Assembly: GCA_029939545.1 (NCBI GenBank)
Contig: JAOZSS010000020.1
Coordinates: 1-20,609 of the forward strand
Origin: Kiritimatiellia bacterium
GTDB lineage: Bacteria; Verrucomicrobiota; Kiritimatiellia; UBA8416; JABMPJ01
Length of the DNA stretch: 20,609 bases
Reading direction: 5' to 3'
Made by a program: the position numbers and the translations under genes. The notes below the pieces were generated by a model. That model was not told the DNA's origin. It ran no database searches and saw nothing but the letters and a program-made list of their open reading frames with translations. Positions 7,221 through 17,500 of the stretch are shown here, one piece after another (the first letter of the stretch is position 1; each line of letters opens with the position of its first letter).

Positions 7221-7240
7221 AAGCCAGAAGGAAGCAATCT

Positions 7241-8209
7241 CTAATCCTCGACAGTGACGCGGTAGAAGTAGGTGCCGCTGTTCGTGGCGGTCGTGTCGAG
7301 GTACTCGTTCTGGGGCGGGGTGCAGAAGATGTTCTGCTGGTGGCGTGTGAAAGAGTCGAACAGGTTCGTTCCCTTCCAGACCGAGTAGCTGCGGTAGCGG
7401 ATGGAGTCCCACTGCACCGCTACCCCTACGTCGACCGGCTCCTGCATGCGGGATTCCGCGCTGATGATGAAGCGTGACAGGTCGTTCGTCGGGTCTGTGC
7501 CGGCGCGCCACTCAGCATAATTGCTCATGCCGTCTTCATCCGCGTCTCCGTCGGGATCGGTCCCCAGCAGGTCATGGCGATCCTCCCAGGCGTCCGGGAT
7601 ACCATTGCCGTTCGCGTCATCGGGAGGATCGACGATGTCGGTGAGGCGCCAGCCCTGGACACGGAAGTCATCCAGGCCGTAGTTCATCTCCTCGGTACCG
7701 GCACTACGCACCACAAACACGCCGACCCAGTCGATATCCAGTACATCGTTCTGGAAACGCTCATAGGATGTCATCGGGCCGCGTGACCATCCCTCCGAGA
7801 AGTCGATTGCCACATCATAGGATTCCCAGCTTCCAGGCACCGGCACCTCGAGCTGCTTCTGCCAGATCATATCGCTGTGGCGCGAATGGAGATAGAGGGC
7901 CATCTCGCTGGGCGCGCGCGGATCGGCCTGGAACCGGAAGCTCAACCTTGTAACCAGCACGCTATGATCGATAGGCGTCCAGGCAATACAGCACTCATAG
8001 TCGGGCACCAACTGCGCCTCGAACTTGGCCATGAGATAGTTGCCCGTGTTCGTGATCACGGCATCACTGCGCATGCCGTCCCAGTCGCCGACCAGGCCGT
8101 CATCCCACGTATCTGTCTCGTCGACCGTCTCTGCGGCATGGCAGACCACGGCCATCAGCAAGAGGACTGCCGTTGTGTACCCGACCCGAGTTATGCGTTT
8201 ATCTCTCAT
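7241..8209 (-). CDS. Secreted protein with beta-sandwich and calcium-binding DxDxDG module
   Basis: A 322-residue protein. I start it at ATG 8209 because this gives a normal signal peptide (MRDKRITRVGY, hydrophobic core, cleavage near CHAA/ET at 25-26) and leaves 4 bases after the upstream gene's stop; a start at 8263 would overlap that gene. Residues 27 to about 200 are strand-rich with a WDG-type beginning and end in GLDDFRVQGW, as in LamG-like or carbohydrate-binding sandwiches. Next comes an acidic module (NGNGIPDAWED, then DPDGDADEDGMSNYAEWRAG, then TDPTN), the thrombospondin-type-3/EF-hand-like calcium module common in PVC secreted proteins. A short strand-rich tail ends in TYFYRVTVED. 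No sorting signal, lipobox or enzyme motif is seen. It is the last gene of the minus-strand cluster. Specific function is unknown; a surface or matrix role is likely. Confidence 0.85.
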   Translation of the reverse strand: MRDKRITRVGYTTAVLLLMAVVCHAAETVDETDTWDDGLVGDWDGMRSDAVITNTGNYLMAKFEAQLVPDYECCIAWTPIDHSVLVTRLSFRFQADPRAPSEMALYLHSRHSDMIWQKQLEVPVPGSWESYDVAIDFSEGWSRGPMTSYERFQNDVLDIDWVGVFVVRSAGTEEMNYGLDDFRVQGWRLTDIVDPPDDANGNGIPDAWEDRHDLLGTDPDGDADEDGMSNYAEWRAGTDPTNDLSRFIISAESRMQEPVDVGVAVQWDSIRYRSYSVWKGTNLFDSFTRHQQNIFCTPPQNEYLDTTATNSGTYFYRVTVED

Positions 8210-8213
8210 TTTT

Positions 8214-10919
8214 CTAGGGCAACACAGGTTGCCAATTGAACTGTGATCCAGTCGGCGTCCCATTCGTATATTTCACATGATGACGATAGTAATACGCTTT
8301 CCCCGGCTCCAGGGAAAATACGGCATTAGTCGGCGGATTGGCAGTCGAGTCCCACCATGTATCGTTCAAATGCGGGTGGGTGGTGCCTGTGTTGACCAGC
8401 CAGATGTAACGCCACTTGTTCGTGCCGTTGTCGTCATACAAGTACCATATCTGGTCGCCATGCCTGTCGTGATCCGTCGTGCTACCGCCCGCTGCACCGC
8501 CATAGGCCCCCGGCTTGCCCGCAAACCCGAAGGGATTGGTGGTGGCCCCAGAGGTCGACTCGGATGTACTGTAGGGCCACCCAAAGATCTGCGCATCCCA
8601 GCCCTGCGCCTCGTTGGCGGATGTTATCGACACGGTCGGGACATTGCTGGTCCGCGTCAGCCCCACGAACACCATGTTCGTGCGCACCGCGACACTGTTG
8701 GTACGGAACACCCAGAATCCTTCGCCAGGATCAACCACGCGCGATGACTTGCCGCTGCCATTCCACCACTCCACGCCGCCGGAACCATTGGTCACGAGGG
8801 TGTAGGTCGAGAAGCTGAGACCGTCATCAAACTGAATCTGATCGGCTCCCGGGGCGTTGTGCTGGTTGCCAGGGGTCAGCCCGCGTGCGATCTGCTCGCC
8901 CAAGGTCGAGTCCAGTGCATTGCTGCCCACAACGTAGTCCACCGGCACCGTCACGAGATAGCGCTGGCCCTGCCGACGCGGCTGGACGTGCATGGCCCAC
9001 TCCTGCGTGTTCGTATAGCCCTTGCCGTTCACGGAAACCGCGACTTCGTAGAAGCGCTGCGCCGTCTCTGTAACCGCATTGGTGTCAACCCACGTGTTCG
9101 TCGCCTGGAACTGCCCCACCACGGTTCCCAGCGGGCTTTTTGATTCGTCCACCGCGTCTACGCCCAGTATGCTGAATGTACGTGCCACTGGCGCATCGCC
9201 CACGGCAAGGAACTGGGTCCCGCCCATATACGCTCCGCCGACCCACTGGATCGCCAGGTTATTTCCTGCCTTTGTCTCCAAGTCAACATCTACAAGCCGC
9301 ATGTAGGAGTTGCTGTCCGTCGGATCTGTTCCGGCATAGAATTCGTAGAGGGCGGTGATCTGGTCTCCGTCCGGGTCCGCATTGGCGTTGGACGAGGTGT
9401 TTCCAAACGCGAGTTCTTCCCACCGGTCAGGCAGTCCGTCACCATCATTGTCAATGCTCATAGGCATCACCGCAGCGACACCGAGGCTATCGATATACAG
9501 GCCGCCCGTGGCGTCCACCGTACCCGCCTGAGTCGTGAAGTTGCTGGAGGATGACGCCCAGCTGGCACCCTCGCTGTTTGATGCGTAGTAGCGGTAGTAA
9601 TAGGTCTGTCCTGCATCCAAGTCGCTAAGCGTGTTGGTAAACAGGCCCCAGGCATGAACGCCAAGGTTGGAGGAGTAGGCCCATCCACCGTCCGCATCGA
9701 AGCCGTCGCTCGGCCCGTAGTAGACAGTCACCGTCGGATAAGGATAGCCCCCGGTCACATGGCCGGAGAGCGCCGCAGAATTGGTCGTCACGTTGTCGTA
9801 ACCGCCGTACACACTGACGGCGGCGGTCGCGGCGGCCGGGGTTGGAACTCCGAGAAGAGAAACACTGTCCAGATAGTAGTAGTCCAGTGGCGGCGACCCG
9901 GCATCGTCAAGGAATACAATCTTGAGGCGGGCCTGGGTTTCGGTGGAGCCGATGGATGGCTGATACGGATTCGACACCTCCCCGTCCGACCCAAACGGCA
10001 GATCGAGTCCGTTAACACCATCAACGAGTTTGTTACTGCTCCATGTCGAGCCCCCGTCATGGGACGCCGCCATCCAGAGGTCCTCGTCGCCATCGGGTTC
10101 GTCCGCCGCGTAGGAGACAGAGAAACCGGCGTTACTGACACCGCTCAAGCTCACGTTCCCGAACACGACCTCAGGATGACCGTGGCTCGCCGAGCCCACC
10201 AGTTCCAACGCCCAAGCGCCCTTACCCGCCATCGACTGGGAACGCTGGATCGTGCCGCTGTTCTGGTTTGTCGTGGCGGCCCAGTTATCGTGATGGGCAC
10301 CATCGTAGCTCTGATGCCGGATGTGGCGTCTGCCCGTATCCACCACAGCGGTACCGTGCAGTTCCAAATCGTCAATACGCCATGTTCCCGATGGGGCCGA
10401 GGCATTCGCGGCGTAAATCCTGAAATAGTTCGTGCCGGAGAGATCCAGCGGTTCGACATCCGTACTGACCTCAGACGATGCCCCCCACCCTGTCAGTGTG
10501 CCGTTCGCTCCCAGCGTGTAGAACGTGCTGTCATCGACGCTGTATCGCGTCACCCAGTTCGTCGGCCCCGTGTCGGAGCGATACTGGAAGAACGTCAGAT
10601 TGGTAACATTGACAATCCAGCCGGGGGCGACTGTAATACTGAATCCGAAGTAATCGTCGAGTGTGGCATCTTCCGGCCACTTGGTTGATTTGTAGGACTT
10701 CGTACTGTCGTGACCCGTAAGGAAACCCACAGTGCCATCGCCGCTGTACGACAAAGAAGATGCCGTAATCCACGAATGCGTCTGGCTGGCAACCAGCGTC
10801 TCTCCCTCGAAATCATACTGAGCCAACAGCTCAGCCCTCACACCGGGCACAAACAGGTACAGGAAGAGTGCCACACTCGCACCCGCCATCACTAACCTGC
10901 TATATTTTGCTACTCTCAT
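8214..10919 (-). CDS. Large secreted multidomain protein (beta-sandwiches, FN3-like, calcium module)
   Basis: A 901-residue protein from ATG 10919. A TTG at 10949, overlapping the upstream stop as TTGA, would add ten residues; neither has a strong ribosome binding site, and the ATG gives the more usual signal peptide (MRVAKYSR, hydrophobic core, cleavage at VRA/E, 29). Approximate domains: 30-190 a beta-sandwich ending WRIDDLELHG; 205-357 a second one (choice-of-anchor J-like, with DEDLWMAASHDGG and YYYLDSVSL); 368-464 FN3-like (AGQTYYYRYYASNSEG); 490-537 the acidic calcium module (DNDGDGLPDRWEEL, then GTDPTDSNSY); 540-901 a strand-rich C-terminal region with GQRYLVTVPVDYVVG and EPGKAYYYRHH, a layout seen in Verrucomicrobiota/Kiritimatiellota secreted proteins. 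No catalytic motif, barrel or PEP-CTERM tail is visible. Tight spacing to both neighbours suggests one operon and a shared surface role. Function is not known. Confidence 0.85.
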   Translation of the reverse strand: MRVAKYSRLVMAGASVALFLYLFVPGVRAELLAQYDFEGETLVASQTHSWITASSLSYSGDGTVGFLTGHDSTKSYKSTKWPEDATLDDYFGFSITVAPGWIVNVTNLTFFQYRSDTGPTNWVTRYSVDDSTFYTLGANGTLTGWGASSEVSTDVEPLDLSGTNYFRIYAANASAPSGTWRIDDLELHGTAVVDTGRRHIRHQSYDGAHHDNWAATTNQNSGTIQRSQSMAGKGAWALELVGSASHGHPEVVFGNVSLSGVSNAGFSVSYAADEPDGDEDLWMAASHDGGSTWSSNKLVDGVNGLDLPFGSDGEVSNPYQPSIGSTETQARLKIVFLDDAGSPPLDYYYLDSVSLLGVPTPAAATAAVSVYGGYDNVTTNSAALSGHVTGGYPYPTVTVYYGPSDGFDADGGWAYSSNLGVHAWGLFTNTLSDLDAGQTYYYRYYASNSEGASWASSSSNFTTQAGTVDATGGLYIDSLGVAAVMPMSIDNDGDGLPDRWEELAFGNTSSNANADPDGDQITALYEFYAGTDPTDSNSYMRLVDVDLETKAGNNLAIQWVGGAYMGGTQFLAVGDAPVARTFSILGVDAVDESKSPLGTVVGQFQATNTWVDTNAVTETAQRFYEVAVSVNGKGYTNTQEWAMHVQPRRQGQRYLVTVPVDYVVGSNALDSTLGEQIARGLTPGNQHNAPGADQIQFDDGLSFSTYTLVTNGSGGVEWWNGSGKSSRVVDPGEGFWVFRTNSVAVRTNMVFVGLTRTSNVPTVSITSANEAQGWDAQIFGWPYSTSESTSGATTNPFGFAGKPGAYGGAAGGSTTDHDRHGDQIWYLYDDNGTNKWRYIWLVNTGTTHPHLNDTWWDSTANPPTNAVFSLEPGKAYYYRHHVKYTNGTPTGSQFNWQPVLP

Positions 10920-10945
10920 GTCTCTCTGCCGTCTCTTCAACTCTA

Positions 10946-11578
10946 TCAATTCTTAACTCGGAATCTCCTGAAATACTGATTTGTGGATGATCCCGTAAAT
11001 GCCAAATTCGTCGCCACCGCTGTTGCCAGCGCGTTGTTCGTGTTGCTCGCCACATAGAGCATCCAGTTCGATGTGGCGTAATCCAAGTTGACTGAGAAAC
11101 GCCGCCATGTGTTCTCTGGAACCGTTGTACCCGTGGCGACCCATGTTGTATTGCTGCGCGCCCGGATCTCTCCTGCACTGTCGATGTAGAAGGCCCCCGC
11201 CACGCTTCCGTTCAGACTCGGCTCACTGTTGTCGGCCGGGTATCGGATGTAGGCGTAGAAGTCCACCCACACATTGGTGGCGTTGCTGTTCTCAAAGTTA
11301 CGCCACAGGACAGCGTTCGTGGTCACCAGTCCGGCTTGGGCCCCGGCGAATTTCACCGCCGTCTGCACCTGCGCATCATTCTGCTGCTGCGCCTGCCAGC
11401 TATCCTGATTGTGCAGTACCCCCACCGAGACATCTTCAAAGGTTTCGGTGAAATAGGGCGCTTGGGCAGAGACATACGAAGCACACAGCAGTAGCGCAAA
11501 AATGCAAACGGCTGGAGCCGCCCCGCTCGGAGAGCGGGCCCTACCTGATCCAAACAGCTGTCTATCTTGCGTCTTCAT
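10946..11578 (-). CDS. Small secreted LamG-like protein with REP-derived signal-peptide extension
   Basis: A 210-residue protein starting 3 bases after the stop of the giant gene. The signal peptide has an unusually long N-region (about 23 residues), a core FALLLCASY and cleavage at VSA/QA (38). Residues about 11-23 of the N-region are encoded by a REP-like hairpin repeat. The mature part is a single strand-rich domain that begins YFTETFEDVSVG and contains WVDFYAYIRYP, AGAFYIDSAGEI and NTWRRFSVNLDY, and ends YFRRFRVKN; this is the pattern of LamG/concanavalin-like sandwiches and resembles the LamG-like modules of the giant neighbour. Such domains often bind carbohydrate or protein, but no specific site can be named. 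The stop TGA overlaps a possible TTG start of the next gene. An accessory to the giant surface protein is plausible. Confidence 0.82.
   Translation of the reverse strand: MKTQDRQLFGSGRARSPSGAAPAVCIFALLLCASYVSAQAPYFTETFEDVSVGVLHNQDSWQAQQQNDAQVQTAVKFAGAQAGLVTTNAVLWRNFENSNATNVWVDFYAYIRYPADNSEPSLNGSVAGAFYIDSAGEIRARSNTTWVATGTTVPENTWRRFSVNLDYATSNWMLYVASNTNNALATAVATNLAFTGSSTNQYFRRFRVKN
11509..11544 (-). repeat. REP-like hairpin repeat, copy 3, inside a coding region
   Basis: On the minus strand GTAGGG (11539-11544) is followed by a perfect 7-bp stem with a 3-base loop (CCCGCTC/GAGCGGG, 11522-11538), then a second hairpin (CGGCT/AGCCG, 11509-11520). The GTAGGG plus two-hairpin layout matches copy 1 although the stems differ in sequence, with compensating changes that keep pairing. 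It is read in frame as roughly GRARSPSGAAPA within the signal peptide of the 210-residue protein. Confidence 0.75.
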
Positions 11579-11581
11579 GTC

Positions 11582-14500
11582 CTACTCAAATATGAATACG
11601 GGTTTCCCCGCATCGTTCTGCTGTTCAACCGTCACCGTAACGGTGATCCGGTCCTCATTACCAAAACTGTCCGTTACCTTCACCTGGAAGCTGTCGGATC
11701 CGAAGTAGTAAGGATCAGGCGTATAGGTCACCGCCTTGTCCACGTCGAATCCCGTGCCCGTGATCGTCGCCGTGCCGTGGGCCGGGGCCGTACTGAGCGC
11801 CCATGTCCCCACGTCACCGTATTTCGAGTCGGTATCCTTAGCATGCACATCAAGGGCAAACGGCGTCGGATTTCCGTTCTCGGAGATCGTCCGCGCCACA
11901 CTGGCCCCGTTCGTGATAACCGGCGCATAGGTCGCCGCCGCCTGGCTGCCCGAAAGTGCCGGATCGGCCAGATAGTTGATGCCGCCGCCACTGCCGTTGT
12001 GTTCGAAGAGTGTGAAGTGATACGTCACACCCGGGCGCAGATTCGTGACCGTTACGCTTGCACCACTATTGTTGTAGACCACGTACTCACCCGTGGCGAT
12101 AGTCTGGCCGTTGCTCAGGCCGGGATCAGCCGTGTAGGTTACGCCATCATCCGGGGCATCAGTGACCGCGGCATCCTTCTTCGCCACCAGAATTGCGTTG
12201 GCACCACTTCCGTCATCCCACGTGACGGTCATCTGATCGTTCGTGACGTTGATGAACTGCATGTTCGACGCCGCGGACGCCGGTTCGGTTGTGTATTCAC
12301 CGATACCGTGGATCGTGAATGTGTAGGGATCCTTACCCGGGCGCAGATCATCACTGGCGATGGAAACCGTCGCTGTGTGAATGCCGATGTAAGACGGCGT
12401 AAAGGCAATCTTGAACTCACGAGATCTATTCGCCACTACGTTTGAATCTGCCGGCTGCGTCACGGCAAAAGCCGACGACTGCGGCCCACTCAGGCCCACA
12501 TACGTTGCGTTGGTCAATGTCAGTTCATACGTATCGTGTGCGTTAGCGATCGTCAGCGTGTTTGTGATAGAGTGTGGCAAATCGATGGTCAGCTTCGTCC
12601 CGTCAGCCGTATCAGGCGTTGTATCGCCGTCCGCTATTGCCGCGCTATTGGTTCCCAGAACAGATAGCGTGGGTGTGAAGATCACGCTAACATAGTCGCT
12701 ACCGTAGATCACGGTTCCGTCGGCTGCACCGAGCCAACTGACTGTGTCGAACGTTCCCGAGACGCCCTGTCCGTTCGTGATCAGAATGTACTCGCCGACC
12801 GCTACAGACCCATCGTTGCTGATGGAGAGCGTGCCGCCAAGAGTGGAATCGCCCGCTATATCGATCACGCTAATGGCATCGTTCGTGAATGAGTAGCGAA
12901 GTTCACCCGTGCTGCCGACGGTCAGATCGTCCGACCCCGTATTCCCGAAACTCACTGTCGCTGTCGAGCCAATTACATGTAGCAATGCGCTTCCTGAACC
13001 TGTGCCACGGCCAACAAAGACATCGCCCAGCGTGCTCAGCGTCCCATCGCTAATCGTGTAGGAGCCCACCGCACCATCCACATCCGACGCCACGTGCAGA
13101 TTGGGTGTGCTTCCGGTCAATTGCACTGTCCCGCCCGTCTGGGTGACTGTACCGGTTGCAGAAGGCCCGCCCCCGAGGATCAGCCGAGCGTCACTGAATG
13201 TTATCGCAGCGCTGCTTGCGACCGTGACAACCCCCACACCATTCGAGCCCACGAAACAGTCATCCCCGACCGTCAATGTTCCGCCACTCATCGCGTACCT
13301 GCCGCTGTCCCCACTATTCTCGCCCAACACCAGGCAGTCACCAACCGCCAGCACACCGGCGGTTTGCTCCACCGTACCTGTCTGGGGCGTGCCCACCTCA
13401 GCATAGCCATTGTCTCCAATGAAAAGATCAGACACCGCTTCACCCGCCGACGAGACCACGGCTGTATACCCACCGTTGACATACGCAATATAGGTAGCAG
13501 TGGGCTCAGTGTTGACGGTCCAGTTAGCGTCAGTACTCCAACCACGTGTCGCCCCACCACCGGCATCCCACTCGAACGTGGCCAGATTCATAGTCAAGAT
13601 GTTCGTTGAAACCGCCGCATCAGATTCACCACGGTCTCTGTCGAAGTCAGCCACAACCACTCGTACCGTCCATGTTCCGGAAGGCTCCACACCAGCGAAA
13701 GTAGACGGATTCTCATGCTTGAGCAGCACCCAGTCAGTTCCGCCTCCATCCGCAAAATTATACTCGCCGAATTCCTCGGTCAGACGCGTCGTGCCGGTGG
13801 GGTCAATAAGCTCCACGTAAGGTGAATTCGTCGGGACATCATACACGCCGGTATTCACGTTGAGTCCACTCTTTACATCGCGTACGAGTCCAGTGGTAGA
13901 CCACGATCCGCCGGTGAACTGCCCCACAGCCACAACACCTGCGCCAAACCCGTCTCCGCCAGCGATCCAACTACTATACGTCGGCCCCTGGTCATCGTCG
14001 TCGGTGACCCCGAACTCAACGACTATGTTTGTGCTGACCATACGGTCATAGGGCACGGGATCTCCATCACTTTCAGGATCGGGATAGGTACCGCGATCAT
14101 TGTCGTTGTCTTCGGCCGTGAGCGTCAGGAAGTAGAGGTCATCTGAGTGGCTGTTCGTGATGGAGAACGCATTGTAATAGGCGGTCGTAACACTCGTGGC
14201 ACCGCTCACTCCCGCGAAATTTGTGAAGACCTGATCAAATCCGAACTGCTTGTCGGACATGAGCGTGGCATTGGTCGTGTACAGGTCGAAGTTAGGAATT
14301 ACGCGCCCGTTGCCTGTGTGTATGTTCCCTTGGTAGGAGTGGGTGCTATTGGTCATGAATACGCCGCTGGGATCCGTCCATTTCACTGCGATATCGAGGT
14401 ACTCGTTCGTGTTGGCAAGGTCTGCGTCGGTTATGCTGGTCTGGCTCGCGCCTTCAGGATCGTACGACGTCCCGACATACACAATCGTTGGCGTAGGCCC

Positions 14501-17500
14501 GTTCGTGTCTTCATCGTACACCGTAAACGTTATGTTGGACCCATCACTCGTCTTCGGCACGTCGAGTCTGTGGGTCTTGTTCGAATCAATGGCGCTCCAG
14601 CGCAGCGTCACATCACCGACCGGAATATTGACCGATGAGATCGAGGTCAGCGTCGCATTGCTGGCCCGAAGCGCCGCCCCCCCGTCAGAATAGGCGTAGT
14701 TGGTCAGGACCATATCCGTAACGATGGCACCGCCGTTATCGTTGCGCAGGTCGACGTTGGGTTTGAAGAACGGAGAGGTCTCGCTGGTGGTATTGATCCC
14801 GAGTCGATCATAGAAATCGAGTGTAATCGGGAAAGCCCCTGAATTCAAAAGGTGATCAGACACGGCATTGGTGGAACTCAGCGCGCCGAACTCAGCATTG
14901 GTCACAACCGGATTCTCCTGCACAGTGCCCAGGCCGCACAGCAGGTCCGACCAAACCGTGGCCACCCGCATGTCGTCGAACAAGGCTGGGCCGTGCGGTG
15001 TCCCGTCGCTTGTCGGGCGCTCGGCAAACAGTCCCACGCCTGAGATATTCGTGACGGTGTTATTGACTGGAACTTCGAGGTCCCAACCGCTCCCCACCGG
15101 CTCGGCCGTCGAGAACTGCCCCGGTGTATAGGCTTTGGCATACATTATCTGAGAATCGAAATCGAAACGCGCCACCAACAGGTACGTCTGATCGGCCGAG
15201 ATCGTATAGCTGTCCCAGGCATACTGGTCGGTATCGTACCGCAGGCTGAGATAAGCATTGGCACCGTAAATTTTCCCAAGCCGGAAGATATCGCCCTCAT
15301 CGCTCCTGATCTGGATCCCGCACAGGTTGCCGGTGTCCACGGCATCCATCTGCATCTTGCAGGCGACGTAAACGACGCCTGAAGTGAAGGCGGAGAACGA
15401 ACGGAAGCACTCACGGAACCGATCCACGCTGTCGGCCTCATTCATGTTGACCTTTGTCTTGAGGCTCCCAACGTTACAGTAGTCCGTGAAAGTGTCTAGC
15501 CCCCCCGTCTCAATGAAAAACTCAGGTGTCGTCTCGTTTCGCGTCCAGCTCGAGCCACCCCACCCCTCTCCCCCGGACTTGCCGTGAAGGATATCCTCAT
15601 TGGCATAGCTGTCAGCAGCGTCGAAAGGCTCATAGACCACACGACCGTTGTAGCCCGTAACAGATAGTGTCACGACACATGAATCAGATCCTGCTACCCC
15701 GGCATCCACGAAGTTCGTGGCGTAATGGACGCCAGCGGGAACCGTGGCCGACGACACCGTCGCCGTAATCGTCACGTGCTCTCCTGCTGCCACCGTCCCT
15801 GTATTCACAGAGAGCGAGAGCCAATCCGAAGCCCCGGAACTGTAAGTCAGTACGTTCGTGAACGTAAGGGCGCCGGAATTGATGTTCGTGACGGAGAATG
15901 TGTCTGTGTCGACTGCGGGGTCGGCCCCACGAGCCGCCGAGAAACTGAGCGTGGGCGGGGTTACCTCAACGACTGCGCCGGTGTGCCCCATCAGGTCAAA
16001 CCAATTGGTGGCAAGGCGGATGTCGTCGTAGTAGACGTCGCCGGACGTTGTCCCGCTGCCGCCTGCATTCAGCAGAACACCGTCAATTGAGGTAATAGGA
16101 GTTGCGGTCAGATCATCGGTTAGATCCCAAGACTGTACTCCGTGCAGTGGAATCGTCTCACTGCTATCAAAGAGGCTGGCTTTCCTGACCTTGTTGTCAA
16201 AGTCATAGGCCACCACGATGACATACGTGTTCCCGGTGTTACCTCCGCCAAAGCCACTGATTGTTCCGGAACTCTCCGCGCCGCCCGTACCGTCCATCCC
16301 GAAGCTGTTGTTCCCTGAGCCCAACTTCCCGACGAAGAGCGACTCGGTCGCGCCATTCATAAGTGCCAGACCGGCCCAACGGCTGTCCCCCTCGGTTTCA
16401 TAGCCGAAGTGGAACTTGGCGTAGAGCGTCCCCGTTGATACAGCCGGGAAGCTGCGCTCGAGCTTGTTAACCTGACCGCTGCCCGGATCGAGCATGCGCC
16501 CGCGATTCGCCGCGAGATCCTCAACATAGGCCACGTTTCCGAATAGGGGCACAGACGCACTTCCCCCATTCGTCGTCACCGTCAGATCAGAACTCGTTCC
16601 ATCATTCAGTGCCCACGCACCCGAGAAACCTGTACCACGATTCAGCGTGGCGATTTCGCGCCCATTCGTGTAGGCAAACGGCTCCACGATAACGCCGCTG
16701 ATGTAGCTCCCCATCGTCACATTGGAAGCCGTGGCCGACGAGTAGTAGTCGTCGTGTAATGCATAGAATTTGTAGTAGTTCGTCGTGCCCTGCAGGACCT
16801 CGTGCTCAAGCGCCGTGCCAGTTCCGTCGTAGATAACCGTAGCAGAGCCGACGGTTTCGCCCACATCAAGTGGATCGCCTTGTGTCGGGTTGCCGGAGAT
16901 GCTGTTCGTGTCCCACAGGACAAGCGCCCCTACAGCCGCATTGGTTGGATCATCCCACGCCAATCGCACGAACTCGTTTCCATCGGCCTCAACAGAGACG
17001 CCGCTCAGTGCATCTGGGGCTCCAAAGTCCAGGATGACAGCCCCATTCTCGTACTTGATGCTCGCGCCGGCAACGTCCCCGAGAAGGTTGGTGGTAGCAA
17101 AAGCTGTCGAGATGACACTGCTGTTGAGACTCGTAACCAAGACATACCGGACACTGTCCTGTACAAAGGCCGCCCCATTCGTGACCGTTATCTGGCCAGT
17201 CAAAATGATATCGTCAGCCACGCTGATCGTCGAGACACCGCCGACACCCAGCGTGAAACTCAGTTCCGCGTTTGCACTGGCAAGCGTGAGATCCTTACCG
17301 CTAGCCGAACCGTATATACCCACGCTGATTGAGGCGTTCGTCCCGCTGACATGCAGCAGACCCGATGCACTCGCACTATCGCTGGCGTGACCGATCGTCA
17401 GGTTGTCACCGATGGAAAGCGTACCATCACTGATGGTATAGCTACCGCTCGACGTTCCCGCCTGTGAACCGATATTGAGATCACCGGTGTTCGTGACAGA

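Noticed and set aside
9654..10688. Open frame of about 344 codons on the plus strand
   Set aside because: It is antisense to the 901-residue secreted protein, which has a signal peptide and recognisable domains; the plus-strand product shows no domain.
11567..12445. Open frame of about 290 codons on the plus strand
   Set aside because: It is antisense to the C-terminal FN3- and cadherin-like domains of the giant protein; its Arg/Val/His-rich product looks like an antisense artefact.
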